A DNA stretch of 35,266 bases, from contig DAIDKZ010000233.1 of NCBI GenBank assembly GCA_027449745.1, positions 1 to 35,266 on the forward strand, given 5' to 3'. This document shows, piece after piece, positions 17,495-24,853 of this stretch. Position numbers and translations under genes: made by a program. Within the stretch, counting starts at the first letter, position 1. The number at the start of each line of letters is the position of its first letter. The notes beneath the pieces were generated by a model. The model was not told the DNA's origin, searched no databases, and worked only from the letters and a program-made list of their open reading frames with translations. This DNA is from Acetobacteraceae bacterium. Its GTDB lineage: Bacteria; Pseudomonadota; Alphaproteobacteria; Acetobacterales; Acetobacteraceae.

Positions 17495-19099
17495 TCAGGG
17501 ATCGAGCAGCACTCCGGGATTGAGCAGCCCGCTCGGGTCGAGCGCCCGCTTGGCGGCGGCCAGGGCGGCGGCGAACAGGTCGGGGCGCTGGCGGTCATAC
17601 CACGGGCGGTGATCGCGGCCGACGGCGTGGTGATGGGTGATGGTGCCGCCGGCGGCAATGAGCGCGTCCGAGGCAGCGGTCTTGATCACCCGCCACTGCT
17701 CGATCAGGGCCTCGGGCGGCCGGCCGGGCGCTCCGAGCGCGTGGAAGGTGAAATAGGGCGCGGGTCCGTCCGGATAGGCGTGGGTGAACCGGCAGGTAAC
17801 CTGCCCCGGCCGGCCGGTGGCCTCGCGGATCGCCGCCTCGGTCGCCGTCGTCACCGCGGCATGAAAGGCCTCGAACCGGTCCCAGGTGATCGCCGTCTCG
17901 AATGTGTCGTTGATCGCGCCCCAGCCGACCGTGTGCTCGCGCAGATAGGGCATGCGGATGAAGGCGGTGCGCCAGCGCTCGGCGGCGCCTTCGCGGTGGG
18001 CGTCGGCGGCATCGGTCTCCGGTCGGCCGCCATGGTCGGCGCAGCATTCCAGCGCGCGGGCCATCCAGGCATCGAGCGTATGGTCGCCCGATTCGAAGCC
18101 CAGCACCATGATCGCCACACTGCCGTCGGCAGCGCCGGTGTTGAGCGCCTCCTGCGGGTCGAGAATGCGGCAATTCGCCGGATACAGGCCGGCCTGGAGC
18201 AGCGCCCGCACGGCGCGGGCGGCGGCGAGAAAATCCGGGAAGCGCACCGCTCCGCCGGCGCGGAAGCGCGGCCGGTCCTGCAGCCGCATCCATGCCTCGG
18301 TGATGACGCCGAGAATCCCTTCCGAGCCGATGAACAACCGGTCCGGGCTCGGCCCGGCGCCGGAGCCGGGCAGCCGGCGCGTCTCCAGTGCCCCGGCCGG
18401 GGTGACCACGCGGACACTCTCGACCATGTCGTCGATATGGGTGAGATGCGTGGCGTAATGCCCACCCGAGCGCGTGGCGATCCAGCCGCCGAGCGTGGAG
18501 TATTCGAAGCTCTGCGGGAAATGGCGCAATGTGAGCGCGTGGGGGCGAAGCTGCGCCTCCAGCGCGGGGCCAAAGATGCCGCCCTGGATCCGGGCCGCGC
18601 GCGACGCCCGATCGACCTCCAGCACCCGATCGAAATGGCGAAGATCGAGCGAGACGGCGCCATGGTAGCGCTTCGAGTCCACCCGCGGCTCGACCCCGCC
18701 GACCACGGAGGAGCCCGCGCCGAAGGGGATCAGTGCCGCCTGGGCCGCGCCCGCCCAATCCATCACTGCGCCGAGTTCCGCCTCGTTGCGCGGGTAGGCG
18801 ACCAGGTCCGGCGCGTTGGCATAGTCGCCGAGCAGGCCGCGCACCGTGTCGGGATAGGATTTGCCATAGGTGTGGGCGGCGCGGTCATAGTTCCCGGCGC
18901 TGCAGATCCCGGCGAGCGTGGCCGGCGGGGTGAGGCGCGAGGCCGGCAGCGTCAGCGCGTCCAGCGATGGCGCTGGCCGCTCGGGGAAGCCGTCCACGCC
19001 AAAACGCGCGGCGTAGCGCTGGCGCACCGCCGCCAGCTCCTCCGCGGTCGCACCCTCGCCCTCGCGTCCCCAGCCGAAATGCTTGAGCCGTGCTGTCAT
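17495..19099 (-). CDS. FAD-binding oxidase/oxidoreductase, alkyldihydroxyacetonephosphate synthase (AGPS)-like
   Basis: Flavoprotein of the VAO/PCMH superfamily, 534 residues. The FAD-binding domain shows PFGAGSSVVGG (125-135) and FEYSTLGGWIATRSGGHYAT (198-217); the C-terminal domain has GGTITHHHAVGRDHRPWY with the HHH triplet at 489-491, typical of AGPS, the ether-lipid enzyme. Bacterial proteins with these motifs are common and many are probably dehydrogenases of 2-hydroxy acids rather than ether-lipid synthases, so the reaction is uncertain. I chose the ATG at 19099, which has GGGAGG upstream, over an upstream start at 19153 lacking homology. It is the last of three same-strand genes, 81 bases after the VTT protein. 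Confidence 0.87.
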   Translation of the reverse strand: MTARLKHFGWGREGEGATAEELAAVRQRYAARFGVDGFPERPAPSLDALTLPASRLTPPATLAGICSAGNYDRAAHTYGKSYPDTVRGLLGDYANAPDLVAYPRNEAELGAVMDWAGAAQAALIPFGAGSSVVGGVEPRVDSKRYHGAVSLDLRHFDRVLEVDRASRAARIQGGIFGPALEAQLRPHALTLRHFPQSFEYSTLGGWIATRSGGHYATHLTHIDDMVESVRVVTPAGALETRRLPGSGAGPSPDRLFIGSEGILGVITEAWMRLQDRPRFRAGGAVRFPDFLAAARAVRALLQAGLYPANCRILDPQEALNTGAADGSVAIMVLGFESGDHTLDAWMARALECCADHGGRPETDAADAHREGAAERWRTAFIRMPYLREHTVGWGAINDTFETAITWDRFEAFHAAVTTATEAAIREATGRPGQVTCRFTHAYPDGPAPYFTFHALGAPGRPPEALIEQWRVIKTAASDALIAAGGTITHHHAVGRDHRPWYDRQRPDLFAAALAAAKRALDPSGLLNPGVLLDP

Positions 19100-19180
19100 C
19101 GTCACCTCCCGAATTTGGCCGTGATCTGACGCCCGCGGTGCGGGGCTGGTCAAGACGGGTCGCGGACCCGATCGGACCCG

Positions 19181-19759
19181 TCAGAGCCAGCGGAGCAGGA
19201 GGAATCCGCCGATGATCCCGCCGGCCAGCAGGGTCGTCACCAACCCCAGGCGCCGCTCGATGAAGCCGCGCACCGGGTCGCCGAAGGCGCGCAGCAGCGC
19301 CGCCAGCAGCAGGAAGCGCGCGCCACGCGTCGCCAGGCTCGCCACCATGAACAGTGCAAAATCGAACCGCGCCGCGCCGGAGGCGATGGTGACGAGCTTA
19401 TAGGGGATCGGCGTCAGCCCCTTGATCAGGATCACCCACAGGCCCCACCGGGCGTAGGTCTCCTGGAATCGGGCGAACGCCGCGTCGTAATGGTAGAGTT
19501 TCAGGATCGGCGCGGCGATCTGGTTGAACAACGCATAGCCGATGAAATAGCCCAGCGCCCCGCCCGCGACACTGGCCAGCGTGCAGATCAGCGCCAGCCG
19601 CCAGGCACGCTTCGGCCGCGCCAGGGCCATCGGGATCAGCAGCGCATCCGGCGGCACCGGGAACACGCTGCTCTCGGCAAAGGCGATGACGGCGAGCCAC
19701 ACCGGAGCCCGCGGCGAACCGGCCAGCGCCAGCACGCGGGCATAGAGGCGATGAAGCAT
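19181..19759 (-). CDS. YqaA family (VTT/DedA-like) inner-membrane protein
   Basis: Polytopic membrane protein of 192 residues with a VTT/SNARE-associated domain. FAESSVFPVPPDALLIPMALARP and the later GLWVILIKGLTPIPYKLVTIASGAAR are the paired re-entrant motifs of the YqaA/DedA group; the proline- and charge-bearing motif lies within the membrane. DedA-type proteins help recycle lipid carriers such as undecaprenyl phosphate or scramble phospholipids. The start is the ATG at 19759, only 9 bases after the LpxR-like gene, so the pair is an operon. Coupling an outer-membrane lipid A modifier with a lipid-handling inner-membrane protein suggests an envelope-lipid function, which is inference. Confidence 0.88.
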   Translation of the reverse strand: MLHRLYARVLALAGSPRAPVWLAVIAFAESSVFPVPPDALLIPMALARPKRAWRLALICTLASVAGGALGYFIGYALFNQIAAPILKLYHYDAAFARFQETYARWGLWVILIKGLTPIPYKLVTIASGAARFDFALFMVASLATRGARFLLLAALLRAFGDPVRGFIERRLGLVTTLLAGGIIGGFLLLRWL

Positions 19760-19768
19760 GGCTGCCGA

Positions 19769-20779
19769 TCAGAACCGGAACGAGGCGGCGAGCGATCCGA
19801 ACTGATGCAACCCGGCGCGCTGCGTGCGGAACTCGGCGGTCTGGAAGGCTTGCGTGTAGGAGATGCGCACGCCGTCGAGGATCATCGCCAGACCGATTTC
19901 GAGCTCACCCTGCAGCGGCACCAGCGAGACCGCCGGGCTGGTCCGAAAATTGTTGCCGGTGATCAGCATATCGTGCGCGACACCCTCGCCATGGGCGCCG
20001 ACGAACGCATACCAGTCGAACGGTGTCACCGGCGTGTAGGCATCGCCGCCGCCCGGCCCGGGAAACACCCGCGGCACACCGAAATCCGACTGCAGGCCCT
20101 GGCCGATGCGGATGACCCCACCGGTCATCGCGTAGATGCGCAGATTGCCGAGCCCGACCGAAAGGTCCGGCAGCACGTCCGTCTCCAGCCCGCCGAGGCT
20201 GCCCGTGGTCAGGCGCCAGATGCGGGCGCTGACGAACTCCGCCACCGGCTCGTCCTGGATCTGGTACGTGCCCCAACCCCTCGTGCCCTTCTGGCCGATG
20301 ATGCTGTGGAACCCGTTCTGCACCAGCTGGCCGCCGGCGTCCGGTCCGACGAGCCCGACATCCACGCCGATGATGCTGCGTGTTGTCGTGGTGTCCTGGA
20401 GCAGCGCGAAATCCGCCGTCAGCACGCCGGCGAAAGGCCGGTCGCCGGCCGGCGGATGTCCGGAGGTCGTGTCGGCGGGCGTAAAGATCGATTGGCCGAT
20501 ATTGACGCTGACGCGCTGGCGCCCTTCGCCCCAAAGGTCGCGCCCGATGCGGCTCACGAAGTCCGGAACGTCCTCGGTGGGCGAGGTGTAGCCGAGCAGC
20601 AGGCCATTGACGTAGTACCGGTCCGGCAGGTTCGCCGAGGTGATCGAGGCGTTCTCGTCCTGGAAGGTCCAGATCGCGTGCGGATCCGGCGGTGGCTCGT
20701 CCGCCCATGCGCTGCCCGCCGCGAGTACAAAACCACCCGCCGCGAGCAGCCGGGTGATGAGGGAGGGAGTTCGGGCCAT
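19769..20779 (-). CDS. Lipid A deacylase LpxR family outer-membrane protein
   Basis: Predicted outer-membrane beta-barrel of 336 residues with a signal peptide ending at SAWA-D and a C-terminal Phe (ASFRF), the usual barrel-insertion end. Family motifs are DRYYVNGLLLGY (53-64), DRPFAG (113-118), and LVQNGFHSIIGQ with His158 followed by GWGTYQIQDEP. His158 matches the catalytic His122 of Salmonella LpxR. The family normally has Asn-Asp in the first strand; here Asn43 is followed by Ala44, so the Asp seems to be lost. LpxR removes the 3'-acyloxyacyl chains of lipid A in a calcium-dependent way. Activity of this member is therefore uncertain. The ATG at 20779 lacks a strong ribosome site. Confidence 0.82.
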   Translation of the reverse strand: MARTPSLITRLLAAGGFVLAAGSAWADEPPPDPHAIWTFQDENASITSANLPDRYYVNGLLLGYTSPTEDVPDFVSRIGRDLWGEGRQRVSVNIGQSIFTPADTTSGHPPAGDRPFAGVLTADFALLQDTTTTRSIIGVDVGLVGPDAGGQLVQNGFHSIIGQKGTRGWGTYQIQDEPVAEFVSARIWRLTTGSLGGLETDVLPDLSVGLGNLRIYAMTGGVIRIGQGLQSDFGVPRVFPGPGGGDAYTPVTPFDWYAFVGAHGEGVAHDMLITGNNFRTSPAVSLVPLQGELEIGLAMILDGVRISYTQAFQTAEFRTQRAGLHQFGSLAASFRF

Positions 20780-20800
20780 CGGGCACCCACGGTCATTGAA

Positions 20801-20836
20801 CGGACTTATAAATATCGCTTAACTCTTCGCCTGCAA
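20801..20836 (-). promoter_or_regulatory. Possible promoter of the LpxR-YqaA unit
   Basis: An AT-rich patch at 20805-20823 stands out in the 152-base gap. On the minus strand TTGCAG (20836-20831) and TATTTA (20814-20809) are spaced 16 bases and could be -35 and -10 elements upstream of the LpxR-like start at 20779. The match to consensus is only moderate. Confidence 0.28.
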
Positions 20837-20931
20837 ACCCCGCGCCCGCCCAAGGGAATGAGAGGCGCGGACAGGAGGCAGGGGCGTAGGGTTCGCCCAG
20901 GCGTCAGCGCGGCCTGCCTTGGCTGCGCGCG

Positions 20932-22719
20932 TTACCTCTTGTCGGGCAGGGCAAAGACCCAGAGGACGGCACCATCGTCCGGCAGGGCGACGTCCGGGGC
21001 CAGGGTCGCAAGTTCCTGCCCCTGACCCGATCCGTTGCCGACGGGCAACGCGATATACTGCTTACCGTTCACGCTGTAGCTGATCGGGAAACTGTTCACC
21101 GCATTGTTGGTGCGCATGTGCCACAGGACCTTGCCGGTGGCGGCGTCGAAGGCGCGGAACTCGCGGTCCCAGGCGCCGGCGAAGACGATGCCGCCGGCGG
21201 TGGGCAGCACCGCGCTGGTGGCCGGCGCGCGATGTCGGAACGACCAGGTCGTGGAACGATCCGTCAGCTTCAGCGCGTCGACCCGCCCGACATTGCCATC
21301 GCTGCCAGGGACGAGATTGCGCGAGAACATGGAATGGCCGCCACCGGTATAAGGCTGCCCGGGCTCCAGCGGCACCGGCGTGGTGAAGGCGCAGAATTCG
21401 TTCAGCGGCAGGAACAAGGTCTGCGTGTCCGGGTTGAAGGCCGTCGCCGGCCAGCCCCTTGCCCCGGGATCGGACGGACAGTTCAGCGTGGACTGGCCCA
21501 CGTGCGGCACGGTGGCGTCGCTGATCGTCTTGGCACCGGACTTCGGGTCGATGCTCTCGACCACGTTCTGCGGCACGGTTTCCTGCGCCCACAGCCACTC
21601 GCCCGTGGTCCGATCGACCGCCTCGACAATGCCAAGCTTGCCGACGGTGACGACCATCTTGCGCACCGCGCCCTTGAACGGCAGATCGACCAGCATCTGT
21701 TCGAACGCGTCGTCGAGGTCCCAGGTATCGTTCGGGAGGTGCTGGTAGTGCCACCGCACCTTGCCGGACGCGATGTCGATGGCCAGGGTCGAATCCGAAT
21801 AGAGCGCCGTGTTCGTCACGCCTGGCGCTGCCTTCAGCGGCAGCGTCCCGCGCATCTCGGCGATCCACGGATACGGTTCGCCGACGCCGAAAAACACCAG
21901 ATTCTGCTGCGGATCGAACGAACCGCCCGCCCACACCGAGTCCCCATGCCTTGCCTCCAGCGGCACGCCGTTCCAGCTGTCGGAATTGGGGTCGCCCGGA
22001 TGCGCGATCGTCCAGACGCGCCACTTCTCCGCGCCGGTATTCGCGTCATGGGCCGCAATGAAGCAGCCACCGGGCTGGCCGTTGCCGCAGCCGCTCACGC
22101 CCTGGATGATCATTCCGCGGGCAACGAGCGGACCGGAGGTGTAGCGCCAACCCTGGCGCCAATCCGCCGTCGCGTGGTCCCAGAGGACCTTGCCGGTCTT
22201 CGCGTCCAGGGCCACGAGGTGCACATCGGAGGTGCTGATCACCAGCTTGTCCTGGAAGATGGCCATGCTGCGCTTGACGAGATCGTTGCCGCCGTTCTCG
22301 ACCATCTTCGGCGGCAGATCGCGCCGATACTCCCAGATCAGATCCCCGGTCGCGGCGTTGAGGGCCTGAACCCTGTCACCGTAGCTGCCGATGTAGAGAA
22401 TGCCGTCATGGACGATCGGGGTGCCTTCGGCCGGCCCGCTCGGCAGCGACCACGCCCAGGCCACCTGCAGGTCCTTGACGTTGTCCTTGGTGATTTGCTT
22501 GAGCGGGCTGTAGCCGAACCCGTCATAGGTGCGGCGCCACATCAGCCAGTCGCCGGGATCGGGGTGCAGCAGCATCTCCTCGCTGACCGGGCGCTGGTTC
22601 CGGGTCAACTCGGCCGCCGCCGGCTGGGCGTGGACGGGACCACCGGCCAGGAGCAGCGGGATGAGTGCAGATGCCATCCCGGCAATCGCGATCGCGGCGT
22701 TCCTCGTGGCCGGCATCAT
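20932..22719 (-). CDS. Periplasmic PQQ-dependent dehydrogenase (alcohol dehydrogenase-like beta-propeller)
   Basis: Eight-bladed quinoprotein of 595 residues with a signal peptide ending near GPVHA. Repeated W-motifs such as NAATGDLIWEYR, DAKTGKVLWDH and DAATGKVLWHM mark the propeller. Catalytic Asp334 is in TWDLDD. No CxxCH haem site is present, so it would pass electrons to a separate cytochrome or quinone. The vicinal Cys-Cys of methanol dehydrogenases is missing. Two usual metal ligands differ: the GAE glutamate position reads GCG (Cys211), and the Asn of GTGNPxPW is Glu281 (GVGEPYPW). Asp336, two residues after the catalytic Asp, is the position linked to lanthanide use in XoxF. The start is the first ATG of MM at 22719 with GGAGG upstream. 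Substrate unknown. Confidence 0.9.
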   Translation of the reverse strand: MMPATRNAAIAIAGMASALIPLLLAGGPVHAQPAAAELTRNQRPVSEEMLLHPDPGDWLMWRRTYDGFGYSPLKQITKDNVKDLQVAWAWSLPSGPAEGTPIVHDGILYIGSYGDRVQALNAATGDLIWEYRRDLPPKMVENGGNDLVKRSMAIFQDKLVISTSDVHLVALDAKTGKVLWDHATADWRQGWRYTSGPLVARGMIIQGVSGCGNGQPGGCFIAAHDANTGAEKWRVWTIAHPGDPNSDSWNGVPLEARHGDSVWAGGSFDPQQNLVFFGVGEPYPWIAEMRGTLPLKAAPGVTNTALYSDSTLAIDIASGKVRWHYQHLPNDTWDLDDAFEQMLVDLPFKGAVRKMVVTVGKLGIVEAVDRTTGEWLWAQETVPQNVVESIDPKSGAKTISDATVPHVGQSTLNCPSDPGARGWPATAFNPDTQTLFLPLNEFCAFTTPVPLEPGQPYTGGGHSMFSRNLVPGSDGNVGRVDALKLTDRSTTWSFRHRAPATSAVLPTAGGIVFAGAWDREFRAFDAATGKVLWHMRTNNAVNSFPISYSVNGKQYIALPVGNGSGQGQELATLAPDVALPDDGAVLWVFALPDKR

Positions 22720-22856
22720 GCGTGCGTTCCTCCGCTCGGTCGCGATGACCACAACTCGGGTGTCGGACCGGCCGCGCCGACAGCGCAACGCCCGATTGAA
22801 ATACCGATGATCGCAGCGTGACCGCCGGCCCGGACGGCGTCAAGCCGGCCGCCGGT

Positions 22857-22886
22857 TTGACACAAGCGCGCTTCCCGGCAGATCCT
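22857..22886 (+). promoter_or_regulatory. Possible promoter for the 22917 gene
   Basis: A perfect -35 hexamer TTGACA (22857-22862) is followed after 17-18 bases by AGATCC/GATCCT, a weak -10, about 30 bases before the ATG at 22917. The rest of this 197-base divergent gap shows nothing recognisable. Confidence 0.3.
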
Positions 22887-22916
22887 GGCGAGGTTCGGGA
22901 ACGGGTGGAGGACCCT

Positions 22917-23435
22917 ATGCCATCGGCTGCGATGCGCGCCGCGCTCGGCTTCGTGGCCGCGGCGCTTTCAGTCTTGACGTTCCAGCAGGCGATGTGGGGC
23001 GTGCTGCACGCGCTCGCCCTGCCCGGGCTGGCGATGCCCGCGCCCTACCCCACCGACCCCGTCATTCCCTATGGTCTGCCCAGGCTCCTCAACGACTGCC
23101 TGCTCGGCGGCGTCTGCGGCGCGGTGTTCGGCCTCGCCGCCCCCCGGCTGCCCGGTCCGCTCTGGCTGTGGGGGCTCGCCATGGGCATCATCGTCGCGCT
23201 GGCCGGACTGGTCATCGCGCCGACGGTGAAGCATTACCAGATCGGCGCCCGCTGGATGTCGCTGCGGGCCTATACGACCATGCTGACCATCCTTCTCAGC
23301 TATGGCCTGCCCATGGGTAACCGCGGCAGCATGCTGCTGGCTGCGGCCCGCGCCTTCCTGGTCGACGGGGCGTGGGGCATCGGCGTGGGCGCCATTCTGG
23401 CGCTGGTCGGGCCCCGCATCCGCCGCCCCGGCTGA
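22917..23435 (+). CDS. Hypothetical integral membrane protein
   Basis: Unrecognised 172-residue protein with four or five hydrophobic segments. The ATG at 22917 follows GGAGG with ideal spacing, which is why I reject the longer frame from 22818. Segment one (AALGFVAAALSVLTFQQAMWGVLHAL) is followed by a conserved-looking loop with PYPTDPVIPYGLPRLLNDCLLGG, where Pro, Tyr and a single Cys cluster, then further helices and a short basic tail (GPRIRRPG). It is divergent from the PQQ dehydrogenase and 95 bases ahead of the MFS gene on the same strand. No function can be assigned. Confidence 0.75.
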   Translation: MPSAAMRAALGFVAAALSVLTFQQAMWGVLHALALPGLAMPAPYPTDPVIPYGLPRLLNDCLLGGVCGAVFGLAAPRLPGPLWLWGLAMGIIVALAGLVIAPTVKHYQIGARWMSLRAYTTMLTILLSYGLPMGNRGSMLLAAARAFLVDGAWGIGVGAILALVGPRIRRPG

Positions 23436-23530
23436 GCGCACGGGGCGCGTCGGCTGACGTCCGGTCTGGCGTCCGCCATCAAGTCAGTCCATTCTCGGCC
23501 GGTCCAAGGAAAGCCGGGAGGGACCAACGG

Positions 23531-24832
23531 ATGACGGCAAGCTCGCCGAGGATTCGGACGATGCAACGAGCAGCACTGGGGCTGCTGGTGCTCGCCGGAG
23601 TGATCAACTACATCGACCGCGCGACGCTGGCCATCGCCAACCCGCTGATCCGTCACGATCTCGGCCTTTCCATCCGCGACATGGGGCTGCTGCTGTCGGC
23701 GTTCCTGTGGGCCTATGCATTCGCGCAGTTGCCCTCGGGCGCGCTGATCGACCGGCTCGGCCCCCGCCTGCTGCTCACGCTCGGCCTCACCGTCTGGTCC
23801 GGCGCACAGGTTCTGGGCGGACTGGTGCGGAGTTTTCCCGAATTCTACGCCGCGCGCATGCTGCTCGGCCTGGGCGAGGGCCCACAGTTCCCGACCTGCG
23901 CGCGCGTCGTGCGCGACTGGTTCAACCTGCGCTCGCGCGGGCTGGCGACAGGGATTTTCAACTGCGCCTCGACACTCGGCACCGCAATCGCCGCGCCGCT
24001 GCTCACATGGCTGATGTTCGTGTTCGGCTGGCGCGGCATGTTCATCATCATGGGCGTCGCCGGGCTCATCGTCGCGGCGCTGTGGTTCGCCGTCTATCGT
24101 GCGCCGAGTGCCTACGGGCTCGGCGCCGAGGAGCGGGCACATCTGGTCGAGGGCGACCCGCCGGGCGAGGCGCCGCGCATCACCTTCGCCGAATGGAAGG
24201 CGTTGTTCCGCTTCCGCACCACGTGGGGCATGATCGCGGGGTATTTCGGCACCATCTACCTGACCTGGATCTACACCGCCTGGCTGCCCGGATATCTCGA
24301 GCTGGAACGGCATATGAGCATCGGCAAGACCGGCTGGGTGGCGTCGATTCCCTATGCGTTCGGCGTCGTCGGCGGCATTCTGGGCGGCTATGTCACCGAC
24401 TGGCTGATGGCGCGCGGCGCGGCGCCGATCGCCAGCCGTAAATACCCGATGTCGCTGGCCCTGGCCGGCACCGCGCTGGCCACCGTTGGCGCGGCGCTGG
24501 TGGCGAGCAATGTGCTGGCCGTGGCGTTCATTTCGCTGGCCATCTTCCTGGTCTTTGTCACCAGCTCGGCCTGCTGGTCGATGGCCTCGGTGGCGGCGCC
24601 GTCGAACTGCACCGCCTCGCTCGGCGCGATCCAGAACTTCGGCGGCTATCTCGGCGGCGCGCTCGCACCCACGATCACCGGCATCATCGTGCAGGAAACG
24701 GGCTCGTTCGTGCCCGCCCTGCTGGTCGGCGCCGTGATCGGCCTCGCCTCCGCGGTGGCCTATGTCGTCATCATCCGCGCTCCGATCACGCCGGCGCAGC
24801 TCGGCGGAACCGTGCTCGCGTACGCGGATTGA
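23531..24832 (+). CDS. MFS transporter, anion:cation symporter (ACS) type
   Basis: Major facilitator permease of 433 residues with 12 predicted helices. The N-terminal VINYIDRATLAIANPLI and the GEGPQFPTCARVVRDWF block are hallmarks of the ACS family, which imports organic anions such as glucarate, galactonate, 4-hydroxyphenylacetate or phthalate by proton symport. The start is the ATG at 23531 with GGGAGGGACC ahead of it. It converges on the ThDP-enzyme gene, 21 bases from its stop. Given the aromatic catabolic genes in the window, an aromatic or sugar acid is plausible, but nothing in the sequence decides this. Confidence 0.9.
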   Translation: MTASSPRIRTMQRAALGLLVLAGVINYIDRATLAIANPLIRHDLGLSIRDMGLLLSAFLWAYAFAQLPSGALIDRLGPRLLLTLGLTVWSGAQVLGGLVRSFPEFYAARMLLGLGEGPQFPTCARVVRDWFNLRSRGLATGIFNCASTLGTAIAAPLLTWLMFVFGWRGMFIIMGVAGLIVAALWFAVYRAPSAYGLGAEERAHLVEGDPPGEAPRITFAEWKALFRFRTTWGMIAGYFGTIYLTWIYTAWLPGYLELERHMSIGKTGWVASIPYAFGVVGGILGGYVTDWLMARGAAPIASRKYPMSLALAGTALATVGAALVASNVLAVAFISLAIFLVFVTSSACWSMASVAAPSNCTASLGAIQNFGGYLGGALAPTITGIIVQETGSFVPALLVGAVIGLASAVAYVVIIRAPITPAQLGGTVLAYAD

Positions 24833-24853
24833 CCGATAGCGCGTGGAGCGCCG

